The notes under the pieces: generated by a model
Database searches by the model: none
The model's input: the letters and a program-made list of their open reading frames with translations, nothing else
What the model was told of the DNA's origin: nothing
DNA from: Erigeron canadensis
Taxonomy: Eukaryota; Streptophyta; Magnoliopsida; Asterales; Asteraceae
Length of the DNA stretch: 64,000 nucleotides
Assembly: GCF_010389155.1 (NCBI RefSeq)
Contig: NC_057762.1
Location: forward strand, 34,532,055-34,596,054
Direction: 5' to 3'
Program-made: the position numbers and the translations under genes
Shown: one piece after another, positions 35,501 through 46,747 of the stretch
Layout: every line of letters starts with the position of its first letter
Numbering within the stretch: the first letter of the stretch is position 1

Positions 35501-38500
35501 TAGTGACTACCATTCAGCATTGTGGTTTCAGAAATCCATAAAGATGTCTTCTTTTCTAAAAGTTCTTTTACTTGCACTTAAAGAAGAATGCTATACTCTT
35601 ATGTTGACAAAGCAATTAGGAAATTCTCATTATATTGAAGAGTAATGCTCACCCTTTATGTCTTTTATTGGCTTATCTGCAGTCTGAGATGAAGCTTATT
35701 GGATCTCCTGACATGGAAGCACTTAAGCAACAATTTCTGGAGAAAATCATATCGCTTGAGGAAGATAACAAATTATTGCTGCTAGAAAGAGATGGCATGC
35801 GAGATGAAATTTCACATCTTGAAGCTCTGGGTGAGACCGCAACAACGGAGCAAACCATGAATGAAGAAAAATCTGAAGCATTTGAGGCAGGTGATTGTGA
35901 TCCACTTTATTATGCTGCCCTGGACCTCTTTGTTGCTAACTGCTGAACTGTTTAAATAAACCTATATAAAGATTTCAGATTTGGAGAGAAAACATGAACA
36001 CGAGATTGAAGTTTTGAAGCAAAAGAATCATGATGTAGTGAAACGACTACAAGATGAGATACGTTCTATTAAGTCACAAAAGGTAATTTGTTATAAGATC
36101 TCATTTACATTCTCATGATATTTGTATAACTTAATTTTAGTTCATTTCAGGTACAACTACAACAAAAGGTGAAACAGGAGGAGGAGCAATTTCGGCAATG
36201 GAAGGCCAATCATGAGAAGCAAATGATGCAGGTAATATCAATAGAATTGTGATGTAGTTCCTGCTTCCAATGATTTTGATTCACTATAAATTTATAGCTA
36301 AAAGATTTTGGTAGATCTTGGTGATTTGAGTTCATATGTATTCAACATGCTAGCTTGTTCCTATATGCAAACTAATTTTTTGCTGTGGATCCAAGCAGGT
36401 AAAGAAGGAGAGCAGGAAGAGTGACTTTGAATTAAACAAATTAATGGCTTTGTATCAACGCCAAACACAGGTAACAAAATATATTTTAAATGAGACTTCT
36501 TTGCTTCAAATTACATCCAAGGTAACTGGAATTTGCATGAGATCTGATCTTGGATGAACTGTCACAAATCAAGTTACAAAAGCTCCTTGCTTTGTCTAAG
36601 ATACTCTTATTTTGTATCAATATATCTGTGTCGATATCATAGGCGATTATGAATTGGTTATAAACATAATATTTTTCTAACTACATTCGTTAGCTGCAGG
36701 TTCTTCAAAGGAAAACAGAAGAAGCTGCAAGAGCTACCAAAAAGCTAAAAGAGTTGCTTGAAGCACGCAAGGTTACTGCACGCCGTGAAACTATCGGTAT
36801 ATAATTGTTTCAATGGATTTTTAATCCTCAAACTTTTCCTGCTTGTAGTAATATTATTGTCTTCCCTCTGTCTCTTCCAGCTCAACCAAGAGGACAAAGT
36901 CGTACAGGACAGGTAAACAGAAACTTCTGCTATTGTATAGTATGGTTCAAGAAAATTAATAATTTTAATTTCATTTGTAGATCAAAACTTTGAAGAGATG
37001 GCTTAATCAAGAACTTGATAAAGTGCTGCATGGGCATAAACTTCGTATTGAGCATGAGAAACAAACTCAGAGGTACATAAGCTACCATGTAGTTAGGTTC
37101 AATCATTCGTTTTTTTCAATCTAATAAAACGTTCTCTCTTATATATCCAGCCATGCCAAACTTAAAGAGGAGTTGAGCTTTCTGAAGCTTCAGGATAAGT
37201 CGTCTTCTCAGGGAAGCAAGCCGCAGAGGTATATATAAAATGGCTGTCAGAGTTATTTCACTTTCTCGTTTGCATTTTTTCTAGGGATACTGCTTAACAT
37301 ATAACGACATTCAATATCTGTTATCTTACCTATCTGTCAGAGGGCCATCCTTGTCACCAAATACAAGAGCGGCTAGGATTGTTTCACTTGAAAGCAGGGT
37401 GAAATCTTCTGCTGCTGCACTTGCTGTGTTGTCTTCACAGATTTCAGAGGGCGGACGGGGACCTGATCCTGCCTCTGCTGCACGATGGAAGATGTTACAC
37501 TCGCTGGGAGATGCTAAGGATTTGCTTCAGTATTTATTCAGTCTTGCTATCGAAGCAAGGTAACATAAATTACCACAATTTGTTTGATTCTATGTTTCCC
37601 TTGCTACAAGTAAATTATATATGATGTCTAGTTAGATGTCATATACGCTTACATATTTGGTTAGCAGACGACGGCTGTTGGAAAAGGAATATGAAACTAA
37701 GGAGACAAAGGCACAATTGGATGAGCTTAAGTCGCAACCAAATGACAGTAGAGATAGAGAGGCAGCTTCAACACAAACAACCTCTATCCAAAGTGCAAAA
37801 GTAAGCAGGCTTACAAAGAAATGGAAAGAAATTGAAGAGAAAGCTGTTCAAAATGCAAGGGACAAGACACCTTCGAAGAAATCGAAAGAAACGGATGGAC
37901 AAGTTGCTACAACTACTTCAGCTCCTTCTAAGAAGGTAAGATAATTCATGAATTTCTACTGTGTTCATTTTGGTGTATCAAGTCTTCCTCTTTTACTGTC
38001 AATGATGTGATCTACGACTTGAGATTACTTTTCCTTTCTCCAAAGCTATAGGGCTAAATAGTTCGAATTCCTCATTAATTTTTTTTATTGGATGGTCATA
38101 ACAGGGAAAGGCTCCAACTGCCTTCGATATTTTTGCAGATATGGGTATTGAATTTCCATTGCCATTCCCAGAATCAAGGGAACTCGACTCTAAGGCTGGA
38201 ATATGCAACCGACCGGTCCAAGTAGTTTTTGAACAAACACAAAAGGTTAACATTTTGATTTTAGAAATTTGGATTACTAATTTTTTATTTTCCATTTTGT
38301 GGGCATCATCTCATTATGTTCTCATGCCATTGAAATGGGACCCGCAAAACACGAGATATCACCTATTTTACTAATTAATCTACATTAATCTTCTAATGGC
38401 GTGAGCTCCCTCCATGAGTATTACACTAATTACTAGTTGTTGGTTGGCTCAGATGGTACCAATTGCCCATATGCCGATGAAAAAGTTGCCGCTTGGTGAA

Positions 38501-38680
38501 CAGAAGGGCAAAATCTCCAGGTGGAAGCGAAGCCATGACGAATGGTTGGTTGAGTTCAAGTGGAAGTGGCAGAAACCATGGAAGCTCTCAAACCTGATCA
38601 GAACCACTGATCAGATCAGAAACAGTGACGAGACATTGAAGGGTCAAGATTTGTCTCTTAGGTTTGGTCCAACCACATGA
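29509..38680 (+). CDS. KIN-4: Kinesin-4 family motor protein (FRA1/KIN-4 like)
   Basis: Plus-end microtubule motor. The Arabidopsis relative FRA1 acts in cell-wall deposition. Exons: 29509-29628, 30218-30361, 30446-30595, 30716-30966, 31713-31888, 32002-32126, 33246-33282, 33402-33493, 33613-33720, 33842-34081, 34189-34249, 34495-34622, 35683-35890, 35979-36082, 36151-36231, 36399-36470, 36700-36796, 36881-36912, 36981-37072, 37151-37228, 37341-37559, 37668-37935, 38105-38245, 38453-38680. All are in phase, giving 1083 residues (FRA1 is about 1035). Motor domain: P-loop TGSGKTYT (89-96), switch I SSRSH (about 221-225), switch II DLAGSE (261-266), ending near 365. Coiled coil follows, including KSQKVQLQQK and [17 protein letters not shown]. 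Tail: [20 protein letters not shown]. Odd: a three-copy 21-residue repeat in exon 10. Confidence 0.93.
32612..32745 (-). mobile_element. SINE-like insertion in a kinesin intron
   Basis: On the minus strand, CTATCAACCAAGAGG leads into a B-box-like GTGGGTTCCAAACCC, and the block ends in a 15-base A run (poly-T at about 32617-32631 on the plus strand). It lies in the intron after exon 6. The two promoter boxes are closer than usual, so confidence is limited. Confidence 0.4.
33869..34057 (+). repeat. Three tandem 63-bp coding repeats in the kinesin coiled coil
   Basis: Units 33869-33931, 33932-33994 and 33995-34057 each encode 21 residues of the form E(A/T)xNSxLLxKxxEYRRKCAxV. Twenty-one residues are exactly three heptads, so each extra copy keeps the coiled-coil register. 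All units are in one exon, in frame and without stops. Confidence 0.92.
34681..35484. repeat. Large tandem duplication (415-bp period) inside a kinesin intron
   Basis: The block from GATATTGTTCGGAAGG (34681) to TATATGGACTTT (35070) recurs from 35096 to 35484 with very few differences. The 25-base linker AAGCAGTCCAACTC... occurs three times. The high identity points to a recent event. It lies in the intron between exons 12 and 13 and does not touch coding sequence. Confidence 0.92.
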
Positions 38681-39676
38681 TCAACTCATAGTCAGACTCT
38701 TATTCTTGTTGGCATCTACATTCACTTACTCAACAGCTCAAATCCAATTAGAACATCCCTAGAGAGGAAGAAATTGCACCCTTCAAGGTTATTTTTCTTC
38801 CTTTCCTTCCTTTCTTCCATTTCACATGTCACATGATAAAACAAACCAACTGATGCGCTGAGAATGACGACAAATCTTGTTGGCTGGTTGCATCATGTCA
38901 TCAACAGTTGTATTTGCTATATTTACCCTCAAATTAAGCTTAAACATCAGAATATGTTCGGTTTCCAACTCATTCCAACAGGCCGACATCCTTAAAAACT
39001 AGAGATGATGGTTTTACCAGAGATATCTTTTTCGACATTCGATCTTGTTGAAGGTCTAATAGTGAGCGGTGCAAAGTAGGCAAATAGCTAAACTTAAAAT
39101 TTTCAAAATTGAAGAGGGAAATGTTGCATCATAGTTAAGATCAAAAGAGTGTCAAAAAAGGTAGCTGACTAACTGATTTGTTATTTCTTTAGTAGAACAT
39201 CCTCTGTAATTAGTAGAGGTTCAGTCATCAGGTTAGCTTAGCAAGTTTTGTAGTATTTAATTCAATCCCGAAGAAATGGGAAATGTATAATGTACAAAAT
39301 TTATGCACAAATATGATTATTTGGCCCGCAACCATGCTAAATTAAATTTAAATCTGATTCGTGATGCTAAATAAAGAGAGGTACATCCAATAACCATTCA
39401 TATACATCTATTATATAAGAGAAATTCAAGGATCTTACATCAAATTTTAGTACTTAACCAGTTACCTTTACAACTGAATACCAACGCTAGCTCGCATGAC
39501 TGGATTTCACAAGAAACTAGCATCATCCTTCAAATGAAACACCAAGTTGTACAAAAACCGTGGAGTTCGTCCCTGCAATTCTTTCTTCCTATTGTTCTGT
39601 GGTTGCATGTTCAAAATTACACCACAATTGACAATAATGTAACAATTTCCTGCTAGCTGTTTTTCGAGTTTGGTAG
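38681..39676. other. Convergent 3' regions of kinesin and receptor kinase
   Basis: The two genes face each other across this gap, so it must hold both 3' untranslated regions and their poly(A) signals. AATAAA-like words are present, but no single one can be assigned. No further gene seen. Confidence 0.5.
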
Positions 39677-42600
39677 CTATGAATATCCATTATACGTGCT
39701 ATCATTGTCGTTGCTAGCAGTCTCCTTAATCTCTTGTAACATTTTTAACACTTGTCTCATTATCGGCCTTTGCTCTGGTGATGTCAAGCTACAAACGCCT
39801 GCAACCTCAACAAGCATTCCAAGCCTATTATCATTTGGCATATCATCATTCTCCCTCATTGCTCTCACCCATTCCGCCATATCCTCAGGGACAAGATGTG
39901 GATGCTGGGAAGGAGGCCTACCCGATAGAAGCTCTAACAAGAGGACTCCAAAGGCGTAGACATCGGATTTGGTTGTGGCTCGATGGAAGGATTTTCTCAG
40001 TTCTGGAGCTTTGTAACCTGTGGAAATTGATTCATCAATAGAAGTGGGGTCTGCGAGGACCAAGAGGCAGTAGTCTGTGAGACAGGCTTCAAAGTCAGGA
40101 CCAAGCAGAATGTTGGTGGATTTAAGATTGTTGTGGATGAGCCTTGAGGCTTGGTGGATATAAGCAAGGCCAAGTGCTATATCTTCAGCAATTTTTAAGC
40201 AAGATGTCCAGTGCAGTGGCTTCGCCCTCGTTGATCTTGATCCTGTTCATAAAGTAATTAGTCGACATTATAATCCAAAAATCCTAGAAAATGTGTTGGC
40301 ATTTTTGGGAGGTGGAGTCATTTAATATGTTGGCATTCAAATATTAGAAGTAATATTTCTCTGTATAATCTTAAAACTCATTAACATAACCCGTTTGACT
40401 GCAAAAATTGTAATGACCCTGTTAATCTAAGGATGAAAGCATGATACATTTTTGCCGAGCATAAGTTTGATAGTAAACTTTACTAACCAAGACCTAGAGT
40501 GTTGGCTTGACTTGTATAGTCCCTACTTGTATTAGCTTTCAAGAATTTTTAAAATAAAATAGTCAAAACAAATTTGCAACAAAACCTACCTTCTGAGCTA
40601 AAGGAATATAGTGTACTACATTTGAGTATCATGTATCTCATTAAAGCCAGGTCCAATAATCTTGATTAAGAGATCTGAGTTGACCCATATATTAAGCTTA
40701 TCCTCAGAGCGAGATATTAAAACACGGAAACTGTTCCTGGCTAAACTTTATAACCATATTTTGATGACTCGTGTCATTTCTCAAGAAGACCTCAATTCTA
40801 TATGTTCCCACACATCGGCACATCGCCTTCAATTTATTAAATTCATATACACGGCCTACAGTATCTCATTATCATCTTAGGTCAACATTAAATAACAAAT
40901 AAATAAATTAAGTTACATTACTTTAGTGGACCAAAATAACACTAAAGTAAACATAACACATTAGTATATAGCTATATAACATAAGATTCGGAAAATGACC
41001 TGTGACTGCTAAAATAAAACACATAATGGGCTCATGGTAGTGTTTTACATGTGACACTAAGTACACTCTGCATAAACCAACTGTAACATAACCAAAGGTG
41101 GAAGCTGAAATTTCAACCAAATCTTTCCAAATAAAGTCAACTTAAATCATATCATAATTCTGTGTCCAAGGAATAAAATTTTAACTTACAACATCTATGA
41201 CATCTATTTAGAACACCCTAAATCGCTTTATTAATCCACTAATAACTATTCTAAGACACTAACCCACTATCAAACCCGGCCCATATAGTATGAAACATTC
41301 TATAATGCTTTAAACTAATAAGAACACTAAAGAGAATTGTTAGGTAATAATGTATCATCATATGACTTCATGCTTACAACCCAAATACCCAACCCTCTTT
41401 ATTCCATTGAATAGTCAAATAGTTGGTAAACACACTGTCCCATAGGCCATACATCTCTACTTTCCAAATAAAGTTAACAGGCTCCAACTCAACCGAGTCG
41501 AGTCAAACCGGTCGGGTCAAGTCAACTAACATAATCAAGCACCAAATTCAACTGAATTCAAAACAGCAAGAATTAAACTCACCATGAATCAGGTTAAACA
41601 AACTGCCATTAGGTTGATAATCATATATAACAAGCCTCTCTTGTTTCGCCTGAAAATAAGCCCTAACCGGAACCAAATTCGGATGCCTTAAACCTCCAAC
41701 CGCTTCCAAATGCTTCTCGAACGCTTCACCAGACGTTATGGCAGTCTTCCCTGCATCTAACCGCTTCACTGTCACAATCAGATGGTTATCCATCACCGCC
41801 TTATACGTCGTCCCAATCGTCCCTCTCCCTAACAACTCCGCCGATGCTGACATCAGCTGTTCTAGTCCATACATTGCTGTTTCCCCTTCACAGAATATCA
41901 AATTTCCGGTTTTCGACCTGTTCTGTTGAGGTAATTCCACTTTCTTCTCTTTTATTTCAACTTCATTTTTAACAACATGTTTACTTGAAAATGCTACTAC
42001 TCTATTATTTGCTACATTTTCGGGGGGTTCATTTTCAAGTTCTATATCTTCATCTGAACTAAAGGAAACCGACTTCTTCTGATGTTCATACTTTCGTCTA
42101 CTTAAAACAGTAAAAATCGATATAACAAGCGCAGTAAATATCAAAAATGCAATAACAAACCCTAATATTACCCCCAACCGTTTGTGCCGTCTACTGGACG
42201 GCGGAGCAACAATTAATCCTTGTGACTCGCCGTTTTGTACCACCGGTGCCGGAGCAGAAACCGACGGTGGTTCAAAAAACGGCGAGTTCGAATCACATAT
42301 TTTGTTAATTAGTTTGCCGCATAAGTTAGGGTTTAGTAAAAACGATGACGTGTCAAATTTACTTAAAGTAGGAGTAACCGGAATTAATCCAGTGAGGTTA
42401 TTACCGGAAACGTTGAAAACGGTTAAACCGGTTTGGTTAAGTGGGGGTAAAGAACCGGTGAACCGGTTGAATTCTAGTTTTAGATAGTTGAGCTGGTCAA
42501 GTGAGTTAAGCTGAACCGGAAGTAAACCGGATAAGTTGTTACGAGCGAGATCAAGTGAATGAAGTTTGTGAAGTGAAAAAATAGTCAAAGGGAAGGTTCC

Positions 42601-42999
42601 AGAAAAAGCATTGTGGTCAAGAAATAGTGTTTTGAGGTTTGTAAGATTAGACAGGTCAGGAATGGGTCCAGTGAGAGAGTTATTTCTAAGGACCAGGACT
42701 CGAAGTTGGTCTAGATTTGATAAAGTGTTGGGTGCAAAGAGGCCAGTTAAATTACAGCTTTGTAAAACGAACCGGACGACCCGGCCTTGGACGCATTTGA
42801 CGCCTTGCCATTGGCAGTAGTCAAAGTTTTCATTGAGGTTGTAAAGAAGGTTGTTTTGTAGGTCGGCTTTGAGTTTGAATTTGAGAAGAGAGACGGCGTC
42901 TGAAGGGACAGATGGGGTTAATGGGGTGGTGGTAGAGACGGTGGTGAAAAGGAGGAAGAGGGTGAAGAAGTGGTGGTGGAATGGTGGTGAGGTACACAT
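39677..42999 (-). CDS. Probable inactive LRR receptor-like kinase (subfamily III, At5g67200-like)
   Basis: Plasma-membrane receptor-like protein, probably signalling without phosphotransfer. Two exons (minus): 41583-42999 and 39677-40242, joined in phase across a 1.3-kb intron; 660 residues. Order: signal peptide (about 1-24); N-terminal cap with YCQWQGVKC (61-69); about five leucine-rich repeats (75-215); proline-rich linker; membrane span [19 protein letters not shown] (275-293); juxtamembrane acidic region; kinase-like domain with [11 protein letters not shown] (391-401) and VKRL (lysine 412). The catalytic HRD is HNN (509-511) and DFG is DYC (529-531), so this is a pseudokinase by sequence, as in its family. 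The glycine-rich loop and lysine are kept, so nucleotide binding is possible. Subfamily III members generally have this two-exon kinase layout. Confidence 0.93.
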
Positions 43000-43361
43000 T
43001 GTTTGAGGTGAGTGAGAGAGTGGGGAGTGAGTTGTCTATTTTGTGTTTTTGCTTCTTGTTTGTGTTTTCTTTATTTTATTTTTTTAATAACTTTTTTGTT
43101 CCATTAAACAGGGGGAGATGTAGTAGTAGAGTAGACCAGGGGCAGGAACCAAGGTCAAGATAATGACAGAACATGTTCTTTTTCATTTTATTTTTTTCAA
43201 TGGCAACATGCTGTTTTTATGCTTCATGGTTATTTATTTACGAAAAATGAGTCTACATAATTACAATCTGTGAATGTGATTCGAAGATACTATGTATGAA
43301 GTATCTAGGATAACATAAATTAAAAAGTGTCTTACCTCATCCTAGATCATTGCCAGATATC
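43000..43361. other. Upstream region of the receptor kinase gene
   Basis: The minus-strand 5' leader and promoter of the receptor gene should lie here. GAGTGAGAGAGT-type purine-rich sequence (GA motif region) sits just upstream of the start codon. No distinct operator-like site supported. Confidence 0.35.
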
Positions 43362-43709
43362 ACCCCTGGGTGTAGTCGGCAAAAAGTATCGGCTCATTAT
43401 CAATCCTATAACACATGCATCGGCTTGTATCGACAAATTTAATCGACAAGTTTTGACAAGGTACATCGGCTAGTTTTGGCCGATGCTAGTGAACGTTGGG
43501 CAAGTCCACGTGGCCAGTTTTGGCTAAAATATGTGCATGTGGGAGCGTGTTTAATTTTTTGGCAAGGAGCAGCTAGTATTGACAAGTTTTTGGCATTATA
43601 CCATGGAATTTGACAAGTATCGGCTAGTATGGGCAACGTTTTGACTATTAACGGTTATTTATTAACGTTTTGACAAAGAGCAAAAAAAATGACACTACAC
43701 CCTTGCCCC
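43362..43709. mobile_element. Harbinger MITE (about 348 bp)
   Basis: The right end ACTACACCCTTGCCCC is identical to that of the MITE at 11983-12370 and is followed by TTA. The left end is worn (CCTGGGTGTAGTCGG). The interior shares the GGCCGATGC...GAACGTTGG phrase with the 388-bp copy. Same family, older insertion. Confidence 0.7.
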
Positions 43710-43940
43710 TTACTAAACACCAACCATATTTACTAACAACATAAGAGAAAAGGTTACATACCAGGGGTGGGAAAAATAAGACATGATCAGTGTCCTTATT
43801 TTTTATGTTTTGACAAAATAGTCTTATGGGCTTATGGCAGTATAACTTTTTGACAATTCATAATGATAAAAGAAAACACATGCACCTAGTAATTAAACGA
43901 AGCGCGTAACCCGACCAGGCGAAAAGGAGTAACCCGACCA

Positions 43941-43976
43941 CCCACTATTTGCGGCGACGTCGCCGCTAATAGTGGG
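43941..43976. repeat. 36-bp GC palindrome, copy 1, in the MULE left end
   Basis: Arms CCCACTATTTGCGGCGAC and GTCGCCGCTAATAGTGGG pair at 17 of 18 positions with no loop. See also copies at 44042-44077 and 49323-49352. Confidence 0.95.
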
Positions 43977-44041
43977 CCCCCTCTGTCAGTCAACACCTGC
44001 CACAGCCTGCCCCTGTTTGACCGTTTCACGTTGTGGTGGTC

Positions 44042-44077
44042 CCCACTATTTGTGGCGACGTCGCCGCTAATAGTGGG
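44042..44077. repeat. 36-bp GC palindrome, copy 2, in the MULE left end
   Basis: The same palindrome as copy 1, 101 bp further in, with one extra mismatch (GTGGCGAC in the left arm). The two copies sit in direct repeats of a longer flank (CCCACTATTTG... AATAGTGGGCCCCC). Confidence 0.93.
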
Positions 44078-44099
44078 CCCCCCACTGCATTCTGCCGTT

Positions 44100-45235
44100 A
44101 CAAACCACGCTATTTCTTCTTCTCCTCTTCTCTTCTCCGTATTATTCCTCCTTCTCCTCCATAAGAACTTCCTCACTTCCTCCATAATTTCTTTTCTTCT
44201 CCAATCGTTTAACTCACAAAATCCGGCCATCTATCCCCTCATCATCGTTATCGACAATCCTTTTTACACGACCCACGTTTTCCGGCCCTCCGTAGTCCAT
44301 TTTCAGGCGCTGTTTTAGCGGCGACATTTTTCCGGCGAATAAGTTTTCCGGCCAACAAGTTTTTCGGGGAACGTATTTTCCACTTATATACGGCAAACCC
44401 GATTTTTTTCTTTTCCGGCGAACTCCAGCGATTTACTTTTCCGGCCAGCCAGACAGTCCGTTTTTTGTTGTACTCATTTTTCCGGTGAACCATTTTTCAG
44501 ACGAGGTAACACTCATTTACCTTTGAAATAGTTGTTTTTATTTTAATATATAATAATGTTATCAAATATTTGTTTATTATAGAAATGATTAGTTATAGAA
44601 AATAAATGTTATATATGTTTGTTAGAAAATATATGTTAGAAAATATGTGTTAGAAAATATTAGTTATATAAATGTTATAGTTTAATGTTATATAAAATAT
44701 ATGTTTGTTATAGAAAATATATGTTAGGAAATGTATGTTAAAAAACAAGTGTTAGTAAATTTATGTTAGAAAGTATTAGTTATAGAAATGTTATAGTATT
44801 ATAGTTAGGAAAGATTACTTATGTTATTATAGTTATGAATGATTTGATTTTTAGAAATTCATTAGTTTTTAGGAAAACATTTGTAGTTATAACTATTGTT
44901 TATTATAGTTCAAAATTAGATGATTGTTAGAAAAATTATGGTTATTGTTAATATGATTGTTAGTATTATCTTTGGTTATTGTTAATATGATTGTTAGTAT
45001 TATCTTAGAAAACACTTTTTAGTATGATTGTAATTGTTAATATAGTTGTTATTAGGTTAGTATTAATGTTAGAAACGAAGGTTTGAAAAAAAGTTTCAAA
45101 AATGTGGGCGTTTTAGGTATAATAATTTTGAAAAACAAATTTGTGTCCAAAATATGTTAATTTAATTTGCACCTTTTTTATGACCTTTTTTTTATATATT
45201 ATTTTATAAATTGTGTATAACTGATGTAGGTTAAA
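44100..45235. other. MULE internal non-coding region
   Basis: A C/T-rich, CCGG-rich leader-like stretch (to about 44510), then very AT-rich DNA with many TTAGAAAATAT/GTTATAG near-repeats (44570-45060). It probably contains the promoter and 5' leader of the plus-strand gene beginning at 45236. Confidence 0.45.
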
Positions 45236-46476
45236 ATGGCTGCACTTCACGGCGGAGATGGTGGCAACGACCCTCCAAATTGGGGGTGGAACCCCGAATG
45301 GGGTTGTAGGCGTACGGGTGGTAAGTATATATTAATGTACGTTGCATATGAATATATGGTATATGTGTGTATATATATATATATATATTTGTTATTTTAT
45401 TTTGTTTTGCAGGTATTAGCACAGGGAGAGCTGCTGCTGCTAACAACGATCTGGAGCGCGAGTTTCAGAATTCGGGACGCCGAATCTCGCTTATGTTAAA
45501 TAAAGATCTCAGTAGGTGGCAGGCAATTGGGGACCACGCCAAGTGGTACAAGAGCTATTTGGGGACCTATGTCGCTACCGTCCCACATAATTACGAGTCG
45601 TGGGATCAGGTGCCCCAGCCCATCAAGGATGGACTTACTGACTGGCTTATGGTATAAAACTATTTTTTTTTTTACTATTTAAATATGTCATTTAAAAAAT
45701 ATGGTAGATGCTAACTATTACTACAAAATCGCGGAGACGGTTCTACTTGGAACCATATCTAGGTCACCCAGAAAATCACTCGTTACGAGAGGCCGTGACC
45801 AGGATGATTCGTCAGGATGCCCTGAAGATCTACAGGGATAAAAAAGCAAAATTCAAGAAGACTTGGTTCACTGACAGGGGTGGGTCACAGAGGCTGGCAG
45901 AACTGGAGGGTCAACCTCCGTGTGGGATGCCTCCATAGGTGTGGAGTTATCTATTAGGTTACTGGACCAGTGAGCCCCGGATGATTGCTGCCCAAAGAAA
46001 CACGACAAACAAGCAGCAACAAAATAATTTTGTCAGTACTCACGGTCGGCAGTCATACGCTCAGCGTGAATGGCGTTACGCTGTAAGTTATACGTAATTA
46101 TTTATATCCACGTATGTAAACATATATCTATACAGAGATACACATACAAACATATAACTTTGATTAATGTATATACAGGAAGATAATGACGGGCGACGTG
46201 AGGAGCCGCCCGAGTTTTATTTGCGGGCCCACACGAGACGAGATGGGACGGTGCAGGACGCAGTCCGGCCCATTTATGTAACATCTTGCACAACACTTAA
46301 ATAAGATAATTTTTTTGGTTATTTTATATTAAGTATAACTAATTTTGAGTTATTAGTAATTTAATTTTCATGTGCTACAGGAGTGGCTTCTTGATACCCA
46401 CCAAAGACTTTCCCAAGTGCCCAATACCCCGCCTACGCAGACATCTTTGACCCATTCTGATTCAGGGTGGGATTGA
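45236..46476 (+). pseudogene. MULE second gene, Ptta/En/Spm-type plant transposase-associated protein, one in-frame stop
   Basis: Predicted exons 45236-45320, 45413-45651, 45708-46082, 46179-46277 and 46381-46476 join in phase across GT-AG introns. Motifs include DLSRWQAIGDHAKWYKSYLG, a WLM boundary, AKFKKTWFTDRGGSQRLAEL, and near the end REEPPEFYLRAHTRRDGT. The last segment (a TR-D-T motif after an acidic stretch) is typical of plant proteins labelled transposase Ptta/En/Spm (Transposase_24-like). A TAG at 45936-45938 interrupts exon 3 between two parts that both fit the family, so it is best read as a nonsense mutation. The function of these partner genes is not established. Confidence 0.6.
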
Positions 46477-46747
46477 TCCTCGAACAAGTTTCGTTTCTCG
46501 GGATAACGACAGGACTGAGACGCCTTGTACATACTGTGTCTGGCGGGCTGCGCATGTGGGGGTTTGTTCAAATCTGGTACCTTGTATTCCCTCGGTCGAC
46601 TAGACTTGGATTTTCGAAGCCCAGGTGGGTTTTTGTTAAGATCAGGCACCTAGGGCATTAGTTAGAATTAGTGTCCTAAACTGAGGTAGTTATATATACT
46701 GTATTTATTGAATTACACAAATATTTTTTTTGATGTATTATGTATAC

